Made by a program: the position numbers and the translations under genes. A model generated the notes under the pieces. It did not search any database, was not told where the DNA came from, and was given only the letters and a program-made list of their open reading frames with translations. Positions 35,494 to 45,229 of a stretch of DNA of 64,000 bases are shown here, one piece after another (within the stretch, counting starts at the first letter, position 1; every line of letters begins with the position of its first letter). Source of the DNA: Tenrec ecaudatus (lineage: Eukaryota; Chordata; Mammalia; Afrosoricida; Tenrecidae); contig NC_134536.1 in the NCBI RefSeq assembly GCF_050624435.1, forward strand, positions 130,602,758 through 130,666,757, in the 5' to 3' direction.

Positions 35494-37053
35494 ATCTCCT
35501 TCCTGTGAAATAAAATTCTGCCAACGACCCTGCACCAACAGGAAACAGGCTCTTTCCCCTGGAGTGTCCAGGCAGGTACCCAGGCTGCCAGCCCCTCAGC
35601 CTCAGTCTGGGCCACCTCGTGCTCACCTTCTCATCCGCAGACCAGCGCCGACCCCACACAAGCACCGCTGGTGTACATGATTCCCCTCCTTGGGCACAGA
35701 GATTGTCCCTGGTCACTGAGGCTGTCTGAACTGCCCAGCAAGAACAGCAGACCAGTAACAGCGCGGCACGGGGGTTCTCAGACGCCACATTCCGGTGTCG
35801 GTAGCAATAGAAATCAATCCACGCAGCTCCCTTGAGTTTTGCAGCTGCAGTGCATGGGGCAGCCGAGGCCCCAGTGAGCGGTGTGCAGAGATGGACTGGC
35901 CCATGAAGCACACACGTGCATTCAAAGCAAACCAAAACGAAGAACAAGAAAGCATAGAAGTGCACGCCTGGGCGTGGCGGTGCGCCCATAAAACCGTATG
36001 AATGGACGCCGGCGTGTGAATTCCCGAGAACTTCCCGCATGCCACGGAATGCTATTTTCCCCGGAGTCCCTGCCACTGCCACTTGAAAGCCGCAGACCTA
36101 TTCTTAGCTTCAGCCTGCCGTTGACTGACCTCTGATCGCGACCAGGAGAGCGTGGCGGGCGCTCACGCTGACACCAAGAAGCCCACAGGGGTCCCAGTGG
36201 CCCGCGGCAGGGGTGGACTCACGCCGACTGAACACGCTGCAAGTGCCGGGCATGACTCCCTTCTCCACAACGCCAGGCAGTCCTGGGCCCCCAGGTTCAG
36301 CACACTCAGCTGATGACTAGGAGGAGGTCATTGGCCACAGGCTTATAGAGGCATGGAACCCAGCCATGCACTGGCGTGGGTGCATGTGTGCGCACGGATG
36401 TGGGTCTCATGAACATGTCCAGGACTCAGGAGGCCTGGCTACCGCGCTCAGGGAGAGGCCCCTCTCAGGGGCTACAGGAAGGAGGCTCACCTGCAGACAC
36501 CGAAAGGTGGAACCTCATGGACCTAGACACGGAGTGTCTGGAAACGGGGTAGTTTCGACACCAGTAGTGGCCCGAGTCTTCCTCCCTCAGATTGGCCATG
36601 ACGACAATGAAGAAGCCGGCTCTGGGGTTGTCCCAGATGGCAAATCGAGAGGCCTGGACCTGTGTCTGGGACTCAGAGGTAGAGACTAACTTCAGACACC
36701 CGTGTAGGGACAGCCCCTTACACCAGCCTTTCCTCTCGTAGGGAGCCCCCTGGGGCGGGTACTGGCACTTGACCGTGAGGGTCTGCCCTGCCACGTACTG
36801 AAGGCCCTTCACCGCAGCCAGTGTCTGGGAGCCTGGAGAAGAAGGCACTTGTCAGGCCACGCTCCGAGCCTGCCCGCCATCCCCTCTGGCGGCAGAGCCC
36901 CCGCTCCCCCTGGCCGCAGAGTCTGCGGACACTGTCCTCACCCCCATTGCTTCTCTCCTCACCTAAACAGAGCAGCAGCAGCAGCACTGGCAGGGCCGGG
37001 GCTCTCCGGGCCAGGGGGCCTCTCCCTCTGTGCTGGGGGTCACAGGAAGCCAT
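33570..37053 (-). CDS. NCR2: NCR2 / NKp44 activating NK receptor, spliced gene model
   Basis: Type I membrane receptor of the TREM family; human NKp44 is an activating NK-cell receptor. Proposed exons (minus strand): signal 37053-36963; V domain 36832-36491; stalk 34691-34644, 34212-34170 (weak) and 33852-33748; membrane 33666-33574. All junctions have AG/GT and the phases agree. The V domain matches human NKp44 closely: 'VAGQTLTVKCQYPP', 'KKGWCK'-like 'RKGWCK', and 'LREEDSGHYWCR'. C53-C122 is the Ig disulfide and C68-C76 the TREM-type second one. The stalk is Ser/Thr/Ala/Pro-rich with an NAS sequon. K231 in the membrane segment (LTVKLLG) predicts DAP12 pairing. Reading past the last donor gives TGA at 33572-33570, a 241-residue tailless form; otherwise a tail exon is missing from my model. 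No ITIM seen. Confidence 0.85.
33574..33666 (-). CDS. NCR2: NCR2 transmembrane exon
   Basis: Encodes YPSSLSSN, then ILIAVLCGQLTVKLLGLVV and LLVL. The 'LCGxxxxK' arrangement matches NKp44 and TREML4 membrane segments; the lysine is the DAP12 contact. Acceptor CCGCAG, donor GTGAGT; an in-frame TGA overlaps that donor. Confidence 0.82.
33748..33852 (-). CDS. NCR2: NCR2 mucin-like stalk exon (105 bp)
   Basis: Phase 2 to 2, acceptor TTTTCCAG, donor GTGAGT. Encodes a Ser/Thr/Ala/Pro-rich segment including QTSSSLAPIGATSRAP and the sequon NAS. The other two frames are also open, but this one joins in frame to the membrane exon and has the expected stalk composition. Confidence 0.65.
34170..34212 (-). 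CDS. NCR2: NCR2 candidate 43-bp stalk exon
   Basis: Phase 1 to 2, which exactly bridges the frame of its neighbours; without it the membrane exon would be read out of frame into a stop. It has the same 43-bp length and phase as the stalk exon of the TREML4-like gene (48476-48518). The polypyrimidine tract before the acceptor (CTTACAG) is weak, so this exon is tentative. Confidence 0.45.
34258..34370 (+). repeat. AfroSINE fragment in an NCR2 intron
   Basis: 'gagccctggtggtgctgagg', 'gggctgctaatgctggagag' and 'cttcagagccccc'-like remains. It is antisense to NCR2 and starts about 45 bp from the tentative 43-bp exon. Confidence 0.65.
34644..34691 (-). CDS. NCR2: NCR2 stalk exon (48 bp)
   Basis: Phase 1 to 1, flanked by TTGGTAG acceptor and GTGAGT donor. 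Encodes PAKTSRQTPPRTLST, comparable with the human stalk start (PAS.STQTSWTPRDL). Moderately supported. Confidence 0.65.
34939..35042 (+). repeat. Inverted repeat in NCR2 intron 2, left arm
   Basis: 104 bp, starting TTCTTGCTGGGC and ending CAGCGCTGGTC. The reverse complement lies at 35640-35743 with about six mismatches (about 94% identity). It matches no other repeat in the window. Confidence 0.88.
35425..35491. repeat. (AC)n microsatellite
   Basis: Near-perfect CA repeat, interrupted by 'ccaacac' units at the left. It lies in the spacer between the two inverted arms in NCR2 intron 2. Confidence 0.95.
35640..35743 (-). repeat. Inverted repeat in NCR2 intron 2, right arm
   Basis: Partner of 34939-35042, separated by about 600 bp that include the CA repeat. 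In an unspliced NCR2 transcript the two arms could pair into a long hairpin. Confidence 0.88.
36491..36832 (-). CDS. NCR2: NCR2 exon 2, Ig V domain
   Basis: 342 bp, phase 1 to phase 1, acceptor TTCTCCAG and donor GTGAGC. Encodes residues 31-144 beginning GSQT, as in the human mature N-terminus. Contains both disulfide pairs, 'SRFAIWDNPRAGFF' and 'DSGHYWC'. This is the strongest coding evidence for the gene. Confidence 0.92.
36963..37053 (-). CDS. NCR2: NCR2 exon 1, signal peptide
   Basis: ATG at 37053-37051, an unusually long Arg-rich start of about 21 residues, then hydrophobic VLLLLLCL, donor GTGAGG, ending in phase 1 like other TREM-family signal exons. Human NKp44 has a much shorter N-region, so the true start might differ, but no other in-frame ATG exists before the hydrophobic core. 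Confidence 0.75.
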
Positions 37054-37680
37054 AGTGGGGCCTGATGCTATTCAACTCCCCTGGCACCCCTGAGACAGAA
37101 CAAAATGAGCAAGACCAAGGCTGGGAAAGTGGGAGACCCAGGGAGGATGGAGGTCCAGGGATAGGAACTCCGAGGGGCGACTCTGGCCTGGAGGTTGGCC
37201 CAGTCATCGGTGTGGTGCTCTGGGGGCTCTGTGGAGGACGCCTTCTCTTCCCCCCTGTGACCACAGCTGCCGTGCTCGGGAGGGGAGGAGTTAAGAGACC
37301 TGAGGAAGTTGTGTCTTTATGCTGGACTTTTCACCTCTGGCTCTTTCAGCCACCCACCCCCCTGCCCTCCAGCACCGAGGACTCTGTTTTTGCAAGGCCC
37401 TGGTTTAACCCTCTCCCTCCCCCACTTTCCCTGAAACTCAGGCTGATGGTGGGTGCCAAGGTCAGAAGGGATTGCAGAGACCTGCTGAGTGCTCTGGACC
37501 CCTCTGGACCTTCTGGAGGAGGCCAGACTTCATGCCCAGGTCTGTGTGCTGGTCGTTGGCACGTTTCCACCCCGGGAGGGCTTGTGGGTCCCAGAGGCAG
37601 TTGTGAGCGGAACCTGAGGACTGCGAAGGGTGGTCGGACAGACAGATCATATGGGATATCGGTGCCCAAGGGACCAAAGG
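37054..37680. other. Upstream region of NCR2
   Basis: Probable promoter side of NCR2 (minus strand). No repeat or convincing motif was recognised. The frame at 37065-37706 (213 codons, plus strand) has no known domain. Confidence 0.4.
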
Positions 37681-37745
37681 TGGTAACTCCAACCTACTGC
37701 CATTGAGTCGCCACCGTACAGGACAGAGCAGAAACGGTCCTTGAA
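37681..37745 (-). repeat. AfroSINE 3' fragment, antisense
   Basis: 'actccaacctactgccattg' and 'ccgtacaggacagagcagaa' are the reverse of the SINE 3' region. Confidence 0.6.
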
Positions 37746-38134
37746 ACAGGGTGGGATTCCGTAGCTGGAGGCAGTCACACACACACCCCATTGTGCGGCT
37801 TCGGAAGCCTGCTCCCATGCACTCTCCCTCACTGCTCACGGCAGAGTTCTGAGGGAGGGGATGAGTAGAGGCCTGAGACCCAGGTCCTGTCAGTGGGCAG
37901 CCCAGTGTCATCGTGAGAGAGTCCTGTGCCAAACCAGGCCTCTCGCAGGCCGGACTTCCCACCCAGAGCCTTTTCTGCCACCATCTGGCCTAGGTCCAGC
38001 TCACAGATGGGACAGGAAACCAGGGGCCAGCTAGAAGCTGCGGTCAAGAGATCCCAGGCAGCTGCAGAGGTGAGATGGAGGGGTGTTTTTATACCTGCAG
38101 TAGAACTCAGCTCTTGGGTTGGGTCACACACTCA

Positions 38135-38310
38135 ATCGAGGGCCCAGTGGGTGAGAGCTCGGCTGCTGGCTGACAGGTCAGGGTTGGCACCCACCAGTGC
38201 CAATCAGGAAGACAAGCCCCTGGCTCCCCAATGGGTTCTGCCTAGGAAACCCCCTGGGGCGGTTCTACCCTGTGATTTAGACTCATCATGAGTCAGAATG
38301 GACTTGACCA
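38135..38310 (+). repeat. AfroSINE, sense, diverged
   Basis: 'cagtgggtgagagctcggct', 'gctgacaggtcagggttggc', 'ggttctaccctgtgatttag' and 'catgagtcagaatggacttg' in order. Confidence 0.6.
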
Positions 38311-38367
38311 TGGACACGACCCTATCCACGGCCCTGACTCTCAGAATGGTGTCACTGGTTGGGAAGG

Positions 38368-38495
38368 CGGATCCCTGGGAGTGCAGTGGTTACGTGCCAG
38401 GCCGTGGCATCAGAAACGCACAGGGGCAGGTTTACCCTGTCTTCGAGGGTTGCCATGAGTCAGAATGGGCTAGATGGCAGTGAGTTGGGGATATG
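38368..38495 (+). repeat. AfroSINE, sense, internally deleted
   Basis: 'tccctgggagtgcagtggtt' head joined to 'cacaggggcaggtttaccct', 'gccatgagtcagaatgggct', 'agatggcagtgagttgggga' tail. Confidence 0.75.
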
Positions 38496-38574
38496 AGCAT
38501 GTGAACTCCTTTTAAGGAGTGCCGATGGTGTCGTGGTGCCCCCTTGTTGGGCTGCGTGGTGGCTCCATCCTTTC

Positions 38575-38996
38575 ACGTCAGCTTGAAGATACAGGAACGT
38601 GTACAGGTGGTGCTCAACCTGTGAACCCGGTCACAGCCTGATGGTGCCTCCTGGTGGGCATGGCCTTCTCATAAGCAGGGTCTTGGGAACCTCGCACTCC
38701 TCCTCCACTCTGCCTTCACCTTTCTGCTTGTGGACCCTGCTTGCTCCCGGAGCCCTGTGATCAACTGCGCATTAAATCCACCCACCAGCCTGTGACCTTC
38801 CTGAATTCTGCATCACTGCATGTGGTGGGGTGCATCTGAAGGGGGACTTCTGGGTCAGTATCAGACTTACGGATTTGAGTTGGACTGGGCTGGGATGTGT
38901 TCTCCCTGTAGATCACTTCTTGATCTAAAGTTCTCCTATGCAGATAGGAGTGTCTCTGGATTTGTTCCTCTAGTCAACTGGCCTAACGCAGGCTGC
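38575..38996 (-). repeat. Unclassified repeat family A, antisense
   Basis: Reverse copy ending in 'ggatttgttcctctagtcaa' and 'ctggcctaacgca', with the core 'ccaccagcctgtgaccttcc'. It is followed closely by a SINE and then by a sense family A copy at 39163. Confidence 0.7.
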
Positions 38997-39140
38997 GGTC
39001 TGCATGGTCGGCAGTTTGAAATCACTAGCAGCTCCTCGGGGGGAAGACCTGGCTTTCCATTCCCACAAAGAGTGACAGTCTCCTTAATCCACAGGAGGGT
39101 TTGCTAAGAGTCAGTACTGACTTGATGGCAACAAGAGTTT
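38997..39140 (+). repeat. AfroSINE, sense
   Basis: 'ggtctgcatggtcggcagtt', 'tgaaatcactagcagctcct', 'ggaagacctggctttccatt', 'gtactgacttgatggcaaca'. It sits between two oppositely oriented family A copies. Confidence 0.7.
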
Positions 39141-39162
39141 TTCTTTTTTTGGTTTAGCCCAT

Positions 39163-39665
39163 TGTGTTAGTCCAGGTAGACTAGAGAAACAAATCCAGGG
39201 AGACTCATATGTGTATAAGAAAGAGTTTTATATGAAAGAGTAATTGTATATTAAGAAAACATCCCAGCCCAGTCCAGTTCAAGTTCATAAATCCGATATT
39301 AGCCCATGTATCCAATACCAGCCCATAAATTCTTTTTCAGATTCACGCAACACATGCTATGAAAGATCACAGGCTAGTGGGTGGAAAGTCTTGTGGATCC
39401 GGTGTTGGTGGAAGCATCTCAGTGCTGACCTGGGTCTCCACCTGGCTCCTCCAGCTCCAGGCCTCTGGCTCCATCAGCGTAGTTCCATGGGGCTTGCCAA
39501 CAGGAATGTCTCACAGGGAGTGACTGGCCTCCAGTGAGCTATTTCTCTCTGTAGCCCCTCCAAATGAGGTCATCAAGCTGTGACCTGATTGACAGGCTAA
39601 ACCCCACCCCTTCACTTTTTAATAGTCTCAAACTGACCAGATTATGTCACTGCCACACCTGTGCT
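39163..39665 (+). repeat. Unclassified repeat family A, sense, near complete
   Basis: Starts TGTGTTAGTCCAGG, continues 'tagactagagaaacaaatcc', core 'cttgtggatccggtgttggt', end 'gattatgtcactgccacacc'. Together with 6289-6780 it gives the family length of about 0.5 kb. Confidence 0.8.
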
Positions 39666-40811
39666 CCCAGAAGGTCCCTTGAGGAACTAAGGAGCCCCAG
39701 CAGTTTCCTCAAAGAGCCAAGGACATAGTGTCCTCAGGGGCCATTTCCCCTGCCTGTCTTAGTAGTCAGGAGCCCTGTGGCATAGTGGGCCTGAGACCCC
39801 CTGTGCCCACCCTCCTTAGGAGACTGAGAAGGGATTAGGTGTAGGGCCCATCCTACTCTGGCTTCCTTATCACTACAAAAGAATGCTCATTTCTAAACAG
39901 GGTCTCCTTCTCAGGTAGAGAGGTCAGGACCTGCACACAATTCCACCTCGAACACTTTCTTTCTCAGCATGGGCTCAGGGCTGGAGGAGAGCTCAGTTTC
40001 TCGGGCTGTGGACTAGCTACACAGTGCCCTTCCCCCCATCCATTTGGAGCTGTCTCTGTACCTCCCTTTGGGGCTCTTGACCCTGGCTTGGGTTCTGGGC
40101 ATCTCAGGATGTCAGAGCTTTGAGGGTCTCCACTCCTTTCTCCCCATCTTTCTCCCACGGAGCGGTTTCGAACTTCAAACCTGGCGGTTCTCAGCCCAGC
40201 CCGTAATCATGACACCACCTGTTCAGCCTCCTTTAAGAACCTCTATGGTCTTCTCCGAGGAGAAAGCGATTCCTAAGCCTGTGGATGGCTTCCAGCACCT
40301 GAACCCCCCGCTGTGGTGAGTCACGGGCCTCCCAGCTTACAGTCCCCAAGTGTTGTCTCCGGCCCTCATTCCCTTTGGTACATCCGGCACTCGCAGTCTG
40401 TGGGGCCCAAAGCAGGTTCAGCCTCTTCCCACAGTCTTAGACTCCTCCTCCTAAACCTCCGCCTGCTGCTTTTTTTCTCAGAAATCACCCAAGCCACCAC
40501 CACCACCTTTACATCCTCTCAACTCAGGCTGCAACACCTCATGCCTAGACCTCTCTGTCCACTAACTGTCCCCCTTCAGCCCCCACCTCCTTGGGGGCTC
40601 CAGCAGATGGCTGCTGGCTTCTCTCTCTTGGTGCAGAGCTCTGGCCCTGCCGGGCATTTCCACTCCACAGGACACATGTTCGGGTCTCCTCAAGGCCTGC
40701 CCTGATGTCACGTGCCAAATCTGCCACCCCCCAGGTCAAAGGCATCTCCAGAAACCAAAAGAACCCCTCCTATCTGGAAAAGGCAAGTCCAACATGTATT
40801 CTGAGTCCTTG
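39666..40811. other. Non-coding stretch between NCR2 and the TREML4-like gene
   Basis: No gene recognised. Frames at 40044-40319 and 40313-40705 lack known domains. Confidence 0.45.
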
Positions 40812-40985
40812 GCTGGCGCCATCAGTTAGACGATGCTCTATGAGCCCCTGGAGTTGGCAGTTCAACCCTACTGAGGGGTGACTCAGAAGAAAGGCCTGGC
40901 AATCTACCTCTGTAAGTCCAGAACCTTCAAGACCCCATGGAGTGCATTACACTCTACAGGGGTCACCCTGAGCTGGGCTTTGTTC
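40812..40985 (+). repeat. AfroSINE, sense, diverged
   Basis: 'ttggctggcgccatcagtta', 'gcagttcaaccctactgagg', 'aagaaaggcctggcaatcta', 'acaggggtcaccctgagctg' follow the SINE order. Confidence 0.55.
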
Positions 40986-41049
40986 AGTGGGAAATGGTGG
41001 AGGGGGAGGTGGTGGTTTTCATCATGAGTTTAGCTTTCTAAATATATAT

Positions 41050-43715
41050 ATAAATATATATATACACACACACATATATATATTTCCCCCTTTGATTATC
41101 TCTCTGATACTGTATTTTATTATTATTTTTAAAATATTATTTTATTAGGGGCTCTTATAACATCAATTATATCAAGCATATTTGTACATATGTTGCCATA
41201 ATTATTTTCTCAACATTTACTTTCGATTTGAACCCTTGGTATCAGCTCCTCTTTTTTCCCCTCCCTCCCCCCTCCTGCCCTTGTGACCCCTTGATAAATG
41301 ATAAGTTATCATTATTTTCATATCTTACACTTACTGATGTCTCCGTCCCCCCACAGTTTATGTTGTTCACTCCCCTGGGGGAGAGTGTGTGTGGTAATAT
41401 GTTCATTATTGTGATCTGTTCCCCCTTCCTGCCCTCCTCTCCCCACCTTCCCTTTAACCTCCTGGTATCCTACTCCAATTTCTGTTCCTGAGGGTTTATC
41501 TGACCTGGCTTCCATGTGTCCTGAACTTTTATTTTTATTTTCTGGCTCCAGTCTAGCCAGAACTGAAAGGCAGGACTGGAGTCATGATAGTGGGGGGTGA
41601 GGAAGTCTTACGGAATCAGAGGAATATTGTGTTTCATCAGGGCTGTACTGCACTCTGGTTGACCCATCCCTTCCTTGTGACCCTTCTGTGAGGGGATATT
41701 CCATTGTCTATGGATGGGTTTGGGGTCTATACTCTGACCTCCCTCATTCTCAACAATATGTTTTGTTTGTTTGTTTTGGGTCTTCTGATGCCTGTTACCT
41801 GATCCTGTCGACACCTCATGACCACACAGGCTGGTGTGCTTCTTCCATGTGGGCTTGTTGCTTCTCTGCTAGATGGCTGCTGCTTATTTAACTTCAAGCT
41901 TTTAAGACCTCAGGCACTATATTGTTTGATAACTGGGCACCATCAGCTTTCTTCACAACATTTGCTTGTACACTCATTTTGTTTCCAGCGATTGTGCAGG
42001 TTGACAGGTTGTTAGAACAAAGTGTCTTGCGTTGAGGCAGGGCTTGAGCAGAGGCCCCAAATCTGTCTGCTACCTCAATGTATTGCCATATAAATATAGG
42101 AACATATGCCAATACCTCTATTTTATGAATTAATGTATTTACATATGGACACACCTATGTTTATATTTCTGTCCATCGCTTTGCTTCCTAGGTCTTTCAT
42201 CTGTTTCCTTTTACCTTCCTCCTGCCCCACCATCATGCTCACCCTTCTTCTGCCTCTTAGTAATTCCTCTCAGCTGGATTGCCTTTTTTCCAACACCCCC
42301 AGGATCTCCATGTCCTCCTCTTTGTTGATTTTAATTCCCTAGTTGTTCCCCTGCCCGTGACGTTGTTTGCTGACTGCTCCTTGTCTCCACCTCCTCCCCA
42401 CAAGTCTCTCTGGGAACATCTGTCTGGTTGTTTTCTCCTCCAGCTTGCTTCCCGTGCCTGTCATATGTAGGTAGGCAGAACAATAATAATGAAGAAAAAA
42501 AACCAAAAGATTGAATAAAAGTTAAAAAATTTTTACCCACACACACCCAGCAAAAAGCATACATAATTCTAGGTCTGTCTGCTGACCTTTATGACTGTCT
42601 CCCCACTGGTCCTGGAGGACTCCAGGAACTGCCCTTCCTAACCTAAAGTCTATTTTAGAGGCTCCTCCGAGTCTTTGTGGCTTTGCTTTGCTCCTGTTGC
42701 TGATCTGTTATGTTCCCTTCTTGGTTTGCCCAGCTGTGGGGGGTTCAGGCTGGACTCACTCCCCACGGTGTGTCCCCAGTATTGTCCTTTGTTGATGTAT
42801 TCTTCAGCAAGGGGACATTGTGTCTCGGCTGTTGTCAGCCCTACAGTCCACTCTGTACCTTAGCAGCTCTGTCCAGGGTTGTCCTCCTCGGGGTTTGGTG
42901 TGCCGATATGGGGCCTAGACCCTTACTCTCTCTTTTTCCTTCTCGGTTTGCTTCAATGTGGGCGTGGCTTACTGGCCTTCTCCCCGATCTGTAGGTTTAG
43001 TGTTTTTCTCTGTAGCACATATTTCTAGGGAGGGGGTCAGTTTGGCTCTGATTGAGGCCAGTCCTGTGGCCCACTCTGTTCATGAGTTGCTCCATGTGGT
43101 TAAGTTGCCCTCAAGATTTGGTGCACCATGGTAGAGTCTACATGCACACACTCAATTTTGTGGAGATATAATCAATACTCTCCCCTTGGGTAGATTAGCA
43201 CCCTGCTCCCCCAGTGCCATTGTCTCTCCCCTTTCAGATTTTGTCCTTCCCCCTGCCCCCCTCTTTGTGTTGAAATGATATGTACACCCTTGGGTTTGGC
43301 CTGTCCCCAGCTGCCTGTACCTTACCCGTATAGTGTGAGATATTCTTCTTCTGTACCTACTGTGCTGATTATACATACCGCGGGGGACTCATGTTGGACT
43401 TGTCCTTTTGTGATTGGCTAACTTCGCTTAGCATAATTTCCTCCAACTCTTCCCATGAGATGATGTGCTTCTTGGGATTATCAGTGCTTTTTAGTGATGT
43501 GTAGGACTCCACTGTGTGTATGTGCCAGAGTTTTCTAATCCACTGACCTATCGACAGACATTTAGGTTGTTTCCAAGTCTTTGTGATTGTGAATTATGCC
43601 ATAATAAACATCGGAGGTCATGGTCTATTTCTTACCTCTTCTGAGTATGTGCCCAGGAGAGGGATAGCCAGGCCATAAAGTAGTTCAATTTCCATTTGCT
43701 TTAAATATCACCAGA
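41050..43715 (-). repeat. Older L1, 3' UTR plus ORF2 C-terminal coding remnant, antisense
   Basis: Antisense L1 of an older, diverged subfamily. The UTR occupies about 41120-43380 ('tattaggggctcttataaca', 'ggctggtgtgcttcttccat', 'cttttaagacctcaggcact'). From about 43390 to 43715 it reads, on the minus strand, through the ORF2 C-terminal region (compare the sense copy at 56863-57195: the codons for 'HTMEYYASLK' are mirrored near 43480-43520). It stops where the NUDT3 pseudogene begins. Confidence 0.8.
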
Positions 43716-43716
43716 T

Positions 43717-44834
43717 GGGCAGTGCGCCCAAGATGGCTGTGTGGTCGTCATTGGTGGTAGCAGTAGCAGAGGGGGCAGCGGCCATTTGGGCCGGGGATGA
43801 GGTGGCCACAGCGGGTCAGTGGCAGAGCACTGTAAAGGAGAAGCAGCTCCCTGTCCCTGCTTCTCTTGGCCAATCTGTGGACATGCATGAGGCCACCTGG
43901 AGCAAGTTGCCCATCCCTCGACTCCAGCTAAACACACCACCCTCCCATCTGGGCCCGGAGGCTGAAGAAGCTCAAGTCAAACCAGACCCACATCTATGAT
44001 GGTGACAGCTACAAGAAGCGAGGGGGCTGCGTGCAGGGGCGAGGAGGGGGTGTGACCCGTGAGCTTCAGCAGTGGCCAGCCAGACCACTGGGTTGTCCCT
44101 GGAGGAGGCCTGGCGCCCACGGAGGAGCCAAGTGTGGCGGCAGTCCGTGTAGCCTGTGCGGAGGCTGGAGTAAAAGGGACAGTAGTCGGAGTTTATGAGA
44201 ACCATGAGAGGAAGCACAGAATGGATGGCTACGTGCTCACTGTCACAGAAGTGCCGGAAGACCGGGAAGACTGTGTCAGCATTGGACGGAAGAGGGGATG
44301 GTTGAAAATGGAAGATGCCATCAGAGGGCTGATGGCCCTCAAACCAGTCGGTTCAGGTGTCCTATTTTGAAACCTTCCACTCGGCCAACACCGGCACCCT
44401 GGGGGTGGCCACTGTGTACTTGGTTTCTGCCCAGAGCTCCATGCCCGGCATCAGATGACCGAAGACTTCCAGTCAGAGAGTGGAGACGGGACACCGGCCT
44501 GAGACTCAGAGCTGCCCTCCGTCCTTGATCTTCCCACCTCTCCTCCCAGGCCTCCAGTAGGGGTGCTGATCATGCTGCTGTCTGATGTTAAGTGGTGGGC
44601 TTTTTTGTCTCTTTTTATTAGGGGGTGTGGGGTGTAATTTGTAAAGTTCTTTTGATGTATGACCGGTCCCTCCTTTAAATATCCTTACTATTCTCTGGAG
44701 AGAGGCAAGCAGCCTTCCCTCTGCCTTGGATTCTGAAGCAGTTTTTGTTTGTCTCGTTCCAGACCTGGCCAGACATTTTTCTTTGATTTTTAATTATTAT
44801 TATTAAAAGATACCAATGTGAGATAAACCTTTTT
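43717..44834 (+). pseudogene. NUDT3: NUDT3 (DIPP1) processed pseudogene
   Basis: Intronless copy of the mRNA for DIPP1, the Nudix hydrolase of diphosphoinositol polyphosphates and diadenosine polyphosphates. Homology runs from a GC-rich 5' UTR (about 43717-43960) through the coding part (43961-44458) into the 3' UTR ('tgtctgatgttaagtggtgg', 'aggcaagcagccttccctctgcc'). Readable parts include KLKSNQTHIYDGDSYKKR, DHWVVPGGG and the C-terminus AQSSMPGIR with TGA at 44456-44458. Broken features: the start codon is replaced, there is a stop/frameshift near 44035-44055 and another shift near 44340. The Nudix box reads GGGLAPTEEPSVAAVRVACA, so the catalytic RE and one Glu of the EE pair are lost. It disrupts, or abuts, an antisense L1. 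Confidence 0.88.
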
Positions 44835-44850
44835 AAGAATCTGTCCTAGA

Positions 44851-45098
44851 TGGGTGAAGGGAGATATCAGACAGCATAAGACATGGAAAAATAATATTAA
44901 TTTATTAATTTATTAATTATCAAGGTTTCGTGAGGATGGGAGGGAAAAAATGAGGAGCTGATACCAAAGGTTTAAGTAGAAAGCAAATGTTTAGAGAGTG
45001 ATGAGGGCAACAAATGTACAAATGTGCTTGACACAATGGATGATGGATGGATTGTGATAAGAGTTGTATGAGCCCCCAATAAAATTATTCATTCAAAA
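44851..45098 (+). mobile_element. L1 3' end insertion with 16-bp target duplication
   Basis: Sense L1 terminus ('gggtgaagggagatatcaga' to 'gtatgagcccccaataaaat') flanked by AAGAATCTGTCCTAGA (44835-44850) and AAGAATCTGCCCTAGA (45099-45114), one mismatch. It landed in the 3' UTR part of the NUDT3 pseudogene. Confidence 0.9.
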
Positions 45099-45229
45099 AA
45101 GAATCTGCCCTAGAATGTGTTGTTTCTACCCAGTAGGATGGCGGTTTTCACTGTAGGCTACATTTATCTACACATTATGAACTCAGCACGTAATATATAA
45201 ATAAATGAATTTTAAATAGAAAATTAAAA

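Noticed and set aside
35276-36082. 268-codon minus-strand open frame
   Set aside because: It runs through the CA repeat and one arm of the inverted repeat in NCR2 intron 2. It has no domain, and the Val-Cys-rich centre is microsatellite translation.
36491-36832. CD300 (CMRF35-like) identity for the minus-strand V domain
   Set aside because: First considered because CD300 domains are similar, but 'VAGQTLTVKCQYPP', 'GWCK' and 'LREEDSGHYWCR' agree much better with NKp44.
44059-44370. Functional 103-codon Nudix protein
   Set aside because: The frame lacks the N-terminal part and the catalytic Nudix residues, and lies in a frameshifted processed copy.
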